Assembly (NCBI GenBank): GCA_004009845.1
Contig: RMBW01000032.1
Coordinates: 1 to 64,000, forward strand
Length of the DNA: 64,000 bases
Direction of reading: 5' to 3'
From: Davidsoniella eucalypti
Lineage: Eukaryota > Ascomycota > Sordariomycetes > Microascales > Ceratocystidaceae
Shown in pieces: positions 23,601 to 33,791 of the stretch. The position numbers and the translations under genes are program-made. Position 1 is the first letter of the stretch. The number at the start of each line of letters is the position of its first letter. The notes under the pieces were generated by a model. The model did not search any database and was not told the origin of the DNA. It was given only the letters and a program-made list of their open reading frames with translations.

Positions 23601-25776
23601 GCATGCCCTGTGGGCACCTGGTAACGATCTAACCAACTACAAAGACCGGGATAGACTTGTATCAGATGCCCGATGAGCTGCAGGTCCATAGTGATAGAGA
23701 GAAGCAGCATGTATAGAGACTGTCCGCACAGTGATTATCCGTGTCTTTTGCAGAGTTTGCAATGTATGTGTACTGATAGAAAGATGGGCTCGCGGCTACT
23801 TAAAGTGCCGGCCAGTGTTTGCGCTGCATCAAGTCGTGAATGAAATTAGTGGTAATTTACAGCGTGGCGCTATGGAGCCATGGTCAGAAATTTAAATCTA
23901 TCAAGTTCTGTCTACGTGGTGGACGTAGTCTTAGGCTTCAATATTTGTTAAAGAAGTCGCAGCACTAGGCTTGACCCATGATATCAGTGTAAGATACTAG
24001 GTATTTAATTGGGGAGCAGCCGACAAGAAGTACATACAGAGAACTCTAGTGAGAAACGCCTCGATGTACGCCATGGTCGAGCTGGCAGATACGACCAGTA
24101 TCAACAGGGCTGTGAGCGAGTCAATATGCGTAGTTTGTCGGCGTGTTTTATTACCTTTTTACTCTTGTGTCTGGTCTTCTCTTGCTGTCATGACGGTCGT
24201 CTATCTCGTTTCATCGAAGCAGCCACACTGGAAAGTTCCTGAGACTTATCGTACTTGATCTCGAAATATCACCAGTACTTTCATACCATCCAACTAGCCT
24301 GTCGCGAATAGGCCTTACCTTTCATAATGCGCTGGGGGGGACCCTGTAGAAACAGCCCCGCAGCCCACCAAAAACACCGCCGGCAGTAAGCTGAGAAGAA
24401 GTCAGCAGAGAGGGAAGCTTTGACGCAAAAATAGATATCCTCGGGGCTTGCTGGCTCTGTTACTAGAGCGCCGAGTTTCAAGGCATTTGATATTCGTTAC
24501 AGCACTGGATTCCAGCGTGCCGGTGGGCTTTTTGTTGACATTGCCATTATTGCCTCTTTTCAAAGCAGGCAGTTAGACTTCTCAAGTGAAAAGTGAAGAA
24601 ACGCTCCTGCTGTCAATCAGCGCTGTGGATAGCGATAAGCCAGAAAAGTGGCCTGCAAGTCCCAGGTGCAGCGCAGGATCGCAGGGCCTTGGCCGCCTAA
24701 AGAAAAAACCAAAGAACGAAAAAATCCAACAACTCTCTTCAAACACAAAAACTCTGCATTGGAAACCTGCTGCCGCAACTAGCGCAACCAGTATCTTAGC
24801 AATATTGCAGCAATTGCAGCAATCAAGTGTCAAGCAAGCGTAGTTGCTTGAGATCCCCCACCAGCTCAGCGCCGGCTTTAATTTCGTCTCTTACGTCTAT
24901 GCACTTATTATTTCTTCCGCCGTGTTTATTTTTTTCTTCATTATTTTTTCTCTATTCCCGTTAGTTTCACTCCGATCTGCACTACTTTCGCTCTTACTTA
25001 CCACCTTTCCTGCTTTCTCCGGTTCTCCTAGTTCTTGCGCCCTCGAAATCGAAATCTAACTAGCCGATCCAACCCATCCATTGCATCTCCGAAGCCAACT
25101 ATATCTGGGCATTGTTTGTCATCACGACGCCTAGAATCAAAACCCTATTACTGTTTTGTGCTGCTGCCCGTCTATCATTCTGCCTTCCGACCTTTCTCTT
25201 AGTCTCTCTACCTCTCTACTTGGCTCGCCATCTGCCTTTCTTTCTACTTTGTCTATAAACTTCCCTGGTAGTGACTGCGGCTATTAGCCTTAGCAATAGT
25301 TATAGGCTTTCTGCTGCTTGTTCATTCATTATAATAACAACAACTGCCCCTCTCTTTGTCGCTACGCGCTTCTCTCGCTAGACAACTTTCTTAACGTCAC
25401 CCATCATATTTGCCTACGACCCGGATCCAGCAAAACAGCACACGCTTACTTGGGCATATATTGTTATATATAAATATCAATATACATATATACATACTCG
25501 CAAACACCTGCCGATCCCCATCAAGCTAACCATCGCCATTTAGAAGGACAAAAACATATAAAAGACATAGCCTATCCCAGCTGAGCAATACTACGCCAAA
25601 ATAAACCAAGAATCTGCTGTCGCTTGCTGTCTGCCGCCTTTGTTCCTGCTCTATTTTCAAAACAAAGACACCGAGAAAGGTCTTCGTTCGGCCCGTAAAG
25701 CACTCATCGCCGACCGTGATACAACTTCTGCTGCCCATATTCCAACCCTCCAGTTCCCACGCATGATCTGCTCGTC
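20640..25776. other. 5.1-kb divergent intergenic region
   Basis: Lies between the starts of the Munc13-like gene (minus) and csx2 (plus), so it should hold both promoters. The last about 900 bases (24870-25776) are rich in C/T and read like a long csx2 leader, with an AT repeat (TATATATAAATATC...) near 25470. The stretch next to 20640 is likewise the leader of the minus-strand gene. The middle is AT-rich with only short open frames. No RNA gene was recognised. Confidence 0.45.
22550..22580. repeat. 12-bp perfect inverted repeat with 7-nt loop
   Basis: TATACAGATATG (22550-22561) is repeated inverted as CATATCTGTATA (22569-22580), leaving a 7-nt loop. It sits mid-gap, away from any gene end, in an AT-rich stretch where such structures can arise by chance. 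Confidence 0.6.
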
Positions 25777-28700
25777 ATGGGAAACGTCACTAGCCGCCTC
25801 GACCCGCAGGCCGCCATCTTCTTGAAAGACCAGAATAGACGTAAGTGCCTGAACACTACCATCTACTGTCTATGTGCCACCTTGGGGCTCCATTCTCACA
25901 AAGCAATTTTAAACAGTCTTCATCTCAAACATCACTGTCACAAGTCCTCGCAAGCGCTCTACTCTCCAGCTCGCCCCAAATAGCTTTCCGGCCAGCAGAG
26001 TCTGTGTCTCGCGGCCCTCTGGAGATGCGACGCCAATCGACTTTGTCCAGGTATGTAGATCCAATCATCTTGTCTTTGGTTAGCGCACAAAGGTGCGCTA
26101 GCCAGAACTAACCGTTGCTTTGGGCTGGCTAATAGCTTGTCAGTCCACCTGTTTACACACCAAACTGACCACCATGTCTTGCTACAGGACACCGATAGCC
26201 TAGGCCCCCCGGCGCAAGCACCTAATTTCCTCCTCAAACTCTCTAGCAACGACGAGCTCGTCTTTACCTTCCATATCGTAATCCGCCAGTACGATGACGG
26301 CGCATCGCCTCCCACCGACACCAACATCGCCGGTCTCACCTTCATTCATGCTTCATCGTCGCGAGAGGTCGAGAGTCTTGTTACGAGTGAATTCAACGCC
26401 AACCCTAACCTACACACCCATGACAATGTAACTTTGATAGGTGACTATGGCACCGATGGTAGCCCAGCCGTTACTTTTGAGTGGAAATGGACCTGGAAGC
26501 CGCCAAAGAACATGGATGAGCGCCAAGCTGGCTGGAGAAACACCTGTAGCGTAAGTCTTTGGTTACACTTTTCGATGTCTCATCACCGCATACTAACTTC
26601 ATTCTTTACTTACAGTTCGTCGAGTACGATCCTCGAGCTCATCGACTCGAGACTCTGGCTAATTTTTCCTTTTGGGTCTCAAGTAAGTTAATCTCTTCGT
26701 CCTTTTTTCTCTTTCGTCTAAAATAGCACCGAGTGTCATGTCTATTCCCTAAAACATATATCATACAAAACATTGTACTAAGACTAACCCTAATAGATAC
26801 TATACAACCTCTCAGCCAGCCAAGCTCCCCATCTCCATTCCATCTCGGTGCTCCGCCCAAGCTTCGCGTAGTGTCAGCCCATACCCTCGACTCACGCCTC
26901 AGCAACAATGAGGCTGAAGACCCGCCATCGCCTTTGTTGGGCCAGTTCGATCCAACGCCCTCAAGCTCCGTGACAGCAATTTCACCACCAAACGCCCAAA
27001 TATTGCCTTCCACACCTGCTCTTGCTCCACCAGTCAAAATTGATGTAGCATGTCCCAAGCCTGACAATGACGTTACTGTCACTGATGATGGTCCTGTCTT
27101 CAGAGCTACCATGAAGTCCCTGGAACAAAAGACAGGAAACATGCGGGCACAAATGAAGAAGGTTCTGAAAAAGGCCGACAGCGCCTACCAAGCACAGCTA
27201 CAGGCAAATGATGCCTTTTCAGAGTTCCTGGTGGCTTTGCGTGAAGCTTCAAGTACAAATGCCAATGCTGTACAACCCGCTATCGACCACTTCTTCGACA
27301 AGATCTCCAAAGAGATTCTTACCTACGAGCGCAACAATACCCATAATCTCAAACTCTCAATCATCGAGCCTATCAATCGCCTCTACACCTCAGACATCAA
27401 ACAGGCGGAGAACAAGAAACGAGATTTCGAAGACGAAAGCAAAGATTATTATGCTTATGTCTCTAAATACCTAGGTCAACGCCAAGACTCAATTAAATCC
27501 AAGAAGCTCGCGGATAGCGACAACAAGTACCAGTACAAGCGCAAGAACTTCGAGCTAAAGCGTTTTGACTACTCGAGTTTCATGCAAGATCTCCATGGCG
27601 GTCGCAAAGACCAAGAAGTTCTATCCCAGTTGACCCGGTATGCGAAATCACAGACTGAGAACTTCCTTGCCACTGCCAAACGCATTGAAGCACTAGAACC
27701 TCAGCTCGAAGCTCTAATGTCGGAGGTTCAACAAGCCGATAAGGAGTACCAACTCCAAAGGCGCGAACGAGAAGAGAAACGGAGAGTGCTCGAGAAAGTC
27801 GGGCTGACCGCTGATGCCGACGCCTCCTTGTTTGCTACCAACGGGCCGCCGTCCTCTAACGGTCAACAAACATCCGATTCTGAGCTTGGTCGTGCTGATA
27901 GTACTGGCTCGCAGTTGCGTGGTACGACTCTTGGCCCTTCCGCTGCAGTCGAAGCTGCTGGCTTAGCTAGTCCTGCCAGCAGCTCAAAGTTCAAGGGTAT
28001 CCGTGATCTAGATGACCGGAGCTACATGATGACCAGCACATCGTCTAGCCCGGGCAGTGGATCTTACCGCAAAGAAGGCCTAGTCTGGGCTCTAAGTAGG
28101 CCAGGAGGGCATGTCGATCCCAGAGCCGCCCTAAAGCAACAAGGCTGGCATAAGTTCTGGCTCGTTCTAGACCAAGGCAAGCTGCAAGAGTACAGCAACT
28201 GGAAGGAGAAGCTCGATCTCCACATGGATCCTATCGATTTACGAACTGCTTCGGTTAGAGAAGCTCGTAACGCTGAACGCCGGTTCTGCTTCGAAGTTAT
28301 CACGCCTAACCTTCGTCGTGTATACCAAGCCACCTCTGAAGACGACATGAACTCATGGATCTCCTCCATCAACAACGCACTGCAGAGTGCTATGGAGGGC
28401 CGCGGAGTTCGCGATATGAAGCCAGATCCTGTAGCTGAGCCGTCATCATTTAAAAGAGATATTGGGAAGATTCTCACGGGCAAGACTGGTTCTTTGCATG
28501 GACACACTACCCAGAATTCAGCTTCACTTCCTATTCGCCGCATAACAGTTGGTGGTCGGCCTGGCACTGCCAGAACGACAGTTTCCAGCTATGACGAGAA
28601 CCCAGATCGTCTCCTCCAGATGCTACGTGAGAATGATCAAGGCAACAGTTGGTGTGCCGACTGTGGTTCTGGAACCAAGGTCGAATGGGTTTCTATCAAC

Positions 28701-29480
28701 TTGGCCATCATTCTCTGTATTGAATGCAGTGGTATTCATAGATCGCTAGGTACCCATATCAGCAAGGTCAGATCATTAACTCTAGATATCACCTCATTTA
28801 CACCCGATATCATCGAGCTCCTGATGCAAGTCGGAAACCGCGTTGCCAATATGGTATGGGAGGGCCGCTTGGAACCCGGCCACAAGCCCAGTCCACAGGC
28901 TACTCGTGAACAGCGTCTTCGCTTCATCACCGCCAAATATGTAGCCCGTGAGTTCGTGCTGCCTATCTCGTCTACCTTGTCCCGATATGGTACATCTGAC
29001 GAGACACTGCTTGCTGCTGTCAAAAAGAATGACATTCAACAAGTCATTTACGCCCTAGCACTCAAGGCTAATGCCAACTTAAGTGACCGGTCGCGTGGTA
29101 CGCCTGTTGTATTCCTTGCACTTGCTGCTGCTGATCCAGCACCCCCATCACCGGGTCTGGCTCCATCTTCTACCGAACCCGAGAAGAGCACAACATTCCC
29201 AGTGGCCGAGATGCTCCTGCAAAACGGAGCTGAAGTGCCCACTGGTGCCCCTGCTTTCCCGCTCAGCCGCAGCGCCCAACAATATATAGACCAGAAAAGG
29301 GGTCGTGCCAAACTACTGTCTTCTTCTATGGGCGGTAATGCCCTATCTTCAGAGGCCCCATCATCTCTAACCTCGAGCCCGAGCACACTCGATAGACTGC
29401 AGCGTGATAAGGAATCTAGACTGCAAAAGCGAGTGAGCGCCGGCGGCCGGCTAGCCAAATCTCCCATCCCCGAAAAGTAG
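25777..29480 (+). CDS. csx2: Csx2-type ArfGAP with BAR and PH domains
   Basis: GTPase-activating protein for ARF GTPases, acting in membrane traffic and polarised growth (S. pombe Csx2; ACAP/ASAP-like architecture). Exons 25777-25840, 25917-26050, 26188-26550, 26616-26682 and 26797-29480 join in phase to 1103 residues. A conserved N-terminal part begins MGNVTSRLDPQAAIFLKDQN; a BAR domain spans about 300-540; a PH domain about 636-745 (WHKFWLVLDQGKL ... MNSWISSIN); then the ArfGAP zinc finger (C-x2-C-x17-C-x2-C, CADC...CIEC) near 830 with the Arg finger in GIHRSLGTHISKVRS. An ankyrin-like stretch (TLLAAVKKNDIQQVIYALAL) follows. An ATG 14 nt upstream (25763) opens an overlapping frame, but 25777 gives the family N-terminus. 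After the TAG the same frame stays open for 298 codons, and a 48-nt candidate intron ends on that TAG (see separate entry), so a longer isoform is possible. Confidence 0.93.
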
Positions 29481-30377
29481 AAGTCTCCGGAATGGGTTAA
29501 TAGGCTTGGCCGTTTGCCGTCACGGTGCCTTTGTCCCAACGAGGAGCATGACGGTCATATCCCTGATGCCTTAAACCTGAACTCTATATCTGCGTCTACA
29601 TCTACGGATGCTAGTGTCATCCCTGATCATGGCCATATGCTTGATATGCATGATCTAGATGGTACACGGGCTAACTTGAGCTATATCACCACTAATTCTA
29701 TCACTCCCTCCATCACAAATAATAGCTCTGCCTTCCCTCAGATTTATCCGCCTCAGCCTCAAGAGCCAGACAAACAACACTGGTCATTACCCCAAGGGCG
29801 CTTAAGCTCACGTCGACCTTCGTTTTCTGCCTCTCTTCTGCGTTCGCGACGTAAAAGGGGCAGTGAACCACCACCGGTCACGGCATCAATGTCGATAACA
29901 TCACCATCAAGTATCGATGACGAACAGCCGCCACGCATTACTAGAGGACACACTGATATTCTTCCTTGGCGCCATGGTATGTATCCTGACAGCGGTTTCT
30001 TCCGGTTCGGTGGAGACAACAGTGGTGAGGGAGAAGGCCATATCATGGGTGGAAGTTCTCTTCCAGCTCGGACTAGCAGCAATAAGGTGTACAGGGCCCA
30101 TACGTCTACCACACCATTGCCATCAGAGGTCTCTGGAAACTACACTAGGACATCTTCATCTTCACATTCTATGTCAGCTCCAACTTCGCCAGTTCGGCAT
30201 ACCCAACATCAGTCAAGGCTTATATTGCCATCATTGTCGGAAACGGAGTATCTTGCTTTCCGTAACATGTTTCGGCAGCAGCCATCACAATCGCTCTTAC
30301 ATCCGCGATCGCCTTCACGCTCATCATCGACTATTCTTCGTAATACCCCTTCATCTCAGCTACAGAATACAGCATAA
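29481..30377 (+). CDS. Stop-free in-frame extension downstream of csx2 (isoform tail or separate ORF)
   Basis: Directly after the csx2 TAG (29478-29480) the same frame runs 298 sense codons to a TAA at 30375-30377. The translation is Ser/Pro/Arg-rich and disordered in look (RLSSRRPSFSASLLRSRR, SSSSHSMSAPTSPVR) and ends SSQLQNTA; no domain is recognised. A candidate intron, GTGAGC at 29433 to the TAG at 29480, is 48 nt, starts at a codon boundary and would remove the stop in frame, making a protein of about 1386 residues. The branch site is weak and the intron short. Alternatives are a recent nonsense mutation, readthrough, or a separate 246-codon gene from the ATG at 29637. An open run this long is unlikely by chance at this base composition, so I think it is or was coding. 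Confidence 0.45.
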   Translation, partial: KSPEWVNRLGRLPSRCLCPNEEHDGHIPDALNLNSISASTSTDASVIPDHGHMLDMHDLDGTRANLSYITTNSITPSITNNSSAFPQIYPPQPQEPDKQHWSLPQGRLSSRRPSFSASLLRSRRKRGSEPPPVTASMSITSPSSIDDEQPPRITRGHTDILPWRHGMYPDSGFFRFGGDNSGEGEGHIMGGSSLPARTSSNKVYRAHTSTTPLPSEVSGNYTRTSSSSHSMSAPTSPVRHTQHQSRLILPSLSETEYLAFRNMFRQQPSQSLLHPRSPSRSSSTILRNTPSSQLQNTA

Positions 30378-31360
30378 TCAATATCAACTGCCAGACTATC
30401 TCCTCACCTCTAGTCTAGCATCATATTCTTTCACAACGATCCCACACCTTTCTCCTACATCTTCCTCTACCATCATACAATGACATTTTTATATTTACTT
30501 ATCTTATTATATCTTTGCAAAATTCTTCTTCTCATTTCTGATTTTTTATCTTTCGCGCAGCCATTTTACTCTATATCTGTATTTGCAATTATTATTACTG
30601 TTCACCATTGTATATTGATATTCTGTCATGTTCCATCTCCTACTTCCTCTCTACCTCTAATATTCATATGATCGGCCATTCATCATCCGAAAGGTGCTGT
30701 CATCACTCTATACTTTTCATTTAACGCTATACTCTATTCCCTTACTCCTCCTTTCTCTCATTTCATATTGTCATTTCTATAATGTTCATGAGTGGTATGT
30801 TTAATCGTGTTTGCTACTCATGACTACAATCAGGTCTTGTTTTATGCAATTTTTGTACACTTTTTTTGATAGTTCTTACTATTGTTTTTTCTTACTGTGT
30901 TCTTAGTATTCAATTACAGAAACTCGATGGGATATTTCCTAACTTAAAATCTCCAATTCAGGAATGCGAATATCGTTATGTGGAGTTTCACTATCTAAAC
31001 ATACCCTAAATAATATGTATGTAACCCTTAGATGGCTTTGAACATAAGACAGTCATCGAAACAACCGTCTTGCCTTTTCATAATCATCAATTCAATACAT
31101 ACATAGACAAGACCAAGAAAGTTACAAGAAATACAAAGCAACTGAAAATAGAAATTGATAGAACAGAAAAATGAACCATACTAAGTTTGTTTCTATTTTT
31201 TTAATCTTTTGTTGAGAAAATAATAAGACCTAAAACCAGCATTAACTAATGATATGACGTCTAAAATAGAGCGATCTTTTTGAGGAGAGAATTAAGAAAA
31301 GAAAAAAAAGAGAAGATGAAGTAATGAAAACAACAAGATTTAAAACGAAAAAAAACCCTT
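30378..31360. other. Convergent intergenic region csx2 / prd-4
   Basis: AT-rich DNA with long T and A runs, the 3' regions of the two converging genes. Short plus-strand open frames (for example 30480-30671) encode only hydrophobic low-complexity stretches caused by T-richness. No gene is seen. Confidence 0.6.
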
Positions 31361-33791
31361 TCATCGTCTTCTATCTGGATCTCTTTCACGATGATCTCCT
31401 CTTTCTCTTCTATCTTCTCGTACTCTACGTCCTTCTGGCCGTCTATCAGATTCTCTTAGATCAATTTCACGTTCACGGCGATCTCGTGATGATTCTCTTT
31501 GACGATCTCTGCGTTCTCGTGGTTGATCTCCATTACGATGGTGATGATCACGGTCACGGTCACGATCACGTCGTTCTCGGTGTCTTTCGTTTCTGCCGGT
31601 AGCTAAATCACGTGGAGGCTCGTCATCTACGTAGCGACGGTCGTATAACTCGGGATCACCTCGGCCCCCGATAGCTATGAAATCATCTGGATGTCTGTTA
31701 TCGTATGGTCGAGGCTCATGGCGTCGTGGTCGTGATGAGGTTGTGGAGGATGGTGGTCCGTTGGTGCGTTGGGTGTAGGTAGAGCCAGATTGAGCGCTGA
31801 AGGACTCAGCGAGAGTGGTCCGTTCACGATATACTCCACGGCGGACTTGAAGACCAGCAACTCCACTCACTAGTCCGTTGGTACTGTCTGCGAGATTGTA
31901 ACTGTTGGTCATCCATGGATGTGCAAGGCATTGATCAACATTGAGTCGGTCTGTTGGATTTACAGCCAGCATTTCAACAATCAAGTCACCTATGGTCGTG
32001 GGAAATTAGTAATTGTTTGAAATAAAATATCGGATAAAAGAGTGACAGAAAGAGAATATATAGACTTACATGCAGGATCACCAACTGAATCCCAATGTGG
32101 AGAAGTGAATTTAAAGTCACCTCTCAATATTTGATCTTTCATCCTGTAGGGGAAAGCTTCCGGATGATAAAGCTCGTCTGAAAATGGTGGGAAGCCACAG
32201 AGCATGACGTATAGGATGACGCCGAGTGACCAGATATCAACAGCTTTATTATACATTGGTGGATTATTAAGTGTGAAGGTGAGAATTTCGGGAGCAACGT
32301 AGGCTGGTGTTCCACATACTGTGGTAAGAAATGAATCTTCGCCTACAATTTTGGCCAAGCCAAAATCTGCAATCTTGACTTTGTCGAGAGTTCCATCACC
32401 AAAAAGGATGTTCTCTGGTTTCAAGTCACGGTGGACCAAATTGCGATCATGCTGAGAGAAAGTAAGTTAGTCTGTATACTTGATTGAGAACCCTGCAGGC
32501 TTGATAGTGTTGACATACAATATACTTGATGCCTTCAAGCAGCTGCTTGAAAACTTTACGAGCTTCACCTTCCGTAAACTTGGATTTATTGATGATACGG
32601 TCAAACAGCTCACCACCAGCTGCAAGCTCCATGACAATATAGTAACCATTCTCTTCATGGAAGGTATCTTTCACGCGAATGATGTTTGGATGGCTCAAAG
32701 CGATCAAAGCACCAACTTCCTTCTGCAATACCGATAGCTGATGCGTGTCATTGGTACCGACATCGAACATCTTGACGGCGTATTGCTCTCCGGTGTACTT
32801 ATCAACGCACCTGAATACCTGGCCGTATTGACCTCCACCAAGGGCATCTGACGTTGTGTAGTATTGTTGGAACTTGAATTTGGGGCTTCTGCCTGGGTAT
32901 TGGAATGTGAATGTAGACCGATCGGCAAGTCTGATTTGATCGTTGTTCTTTAGGGCTACGATTTGATTCCGGCCTACCATGTTACCGTTGACAAACGTGC
33001 CGTTGGTTGAAAGATCTTCGAGAAAAACAACACCGTGCTCGCCTTTTTGGAGAGTGACAATGCAGTGACGGTTGGATAGGATGGGGTGATCAATATGAAA
33101 GTTGACCTCGGGTCTATGGCGGCCAATGCAAAAGCATGCGGCAGCTTCGCTTTCCAATTGGCCCGCCCTTCTGCTATTAGATCTTCTGGAGGCAGGCGGG
33201 CGAGGCATATCGTCCCCAAGCTCTATGCGGGCAGGATATGATCCGGGATTGTTCGGCCTCAAGTATCCCCAGACCCGATTTGCAATCTCGTGTGCTTCGT
33301 CGGGTTGAGTATTGCTGCGGTCTAGGGTTTGTGAGAAGGGTTGCGTGTCGTTTGGAGAACTAGGATAGTCTTCTTGGCCGTATAGGCCATTGTTGCGGTC
33401 GTCCGCATAGTCATCCCAGTAGCCATCATCCTGGTGAACTAGAGGCGTGGTGATGACACCTGGGCGCGGGCTTCCTTCGTTGGCATCAAGATATCCGTTA
33501 TATCGCGACGGGGACACTGGGCGTCTAGCCCGACTAGGCTGGGAGCGCCGGGTTCTGACGCCGCTGGGAGCCTCAGCTGCGACTAGGTTCGACCTTGAAG
33601 AGCGCGCATATATACGCTGAGAGCGACGGGGAGCGCTCTCTCTAGGCGGATTGCGATCCTTAAAAGCAAGAAGAATGGCGAGTTTGTTAGCCCATGTATA
33701 CAGGAAGATATAAATAGAGTACATTCTGGTAGCGGAGCTTGGACATGATATGAAGGCGAATATAATCGGAAGTACTCACTCTAGGCGGCAT
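31361..33791 (-). CDS. prd-4: Checkpoint kinase Chk2 / PRD-4 (FHA plus Ser/Thr kinase)
   Basis: DNA-damage checkpoint kinase; the N. crassa ortholog PRD-4 also links damage and translation stress to the circadian clock. Exons are 33791-33780 (only ATG plus three codons, MPPR), 33658-32519, 32451-32070 and 31989-31361, all GT-AG with matching phases, giving 720 residues. The N-terminal part has SQ/TQ sites (RRSQ twice, FSQT, NTQP), as in the SQ/TQ cluster of Chk2. The FHA domain, about 175-250, has FCIGRH, SNRHC and DLSTNGTFVN. The kinase, about 264-540, has the P-loop GGGQYGQV, Lys in YAVKMF, HRDLKPEN, DFGLAK and VAPEI. Residues about 600-720 are a highly charged Arg/Asp/Glu/His tail (RDRDRDHHH, DRRERE), not a catalytic feature. 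The gene is divergent from eIF3m and converges on csx2. PRD-4 rather than the second fungal Rad53-like kinase is my best reading of the architecture. Confidence 0.92.

Noticed and set aside
29917..30483. 188-codon plus-strand frame overlapping the csx2 extension
   Set aside because: Composition is His/Leu/Ser-rich and reads like an out-of-frame shadow of the frame that continues csx2.
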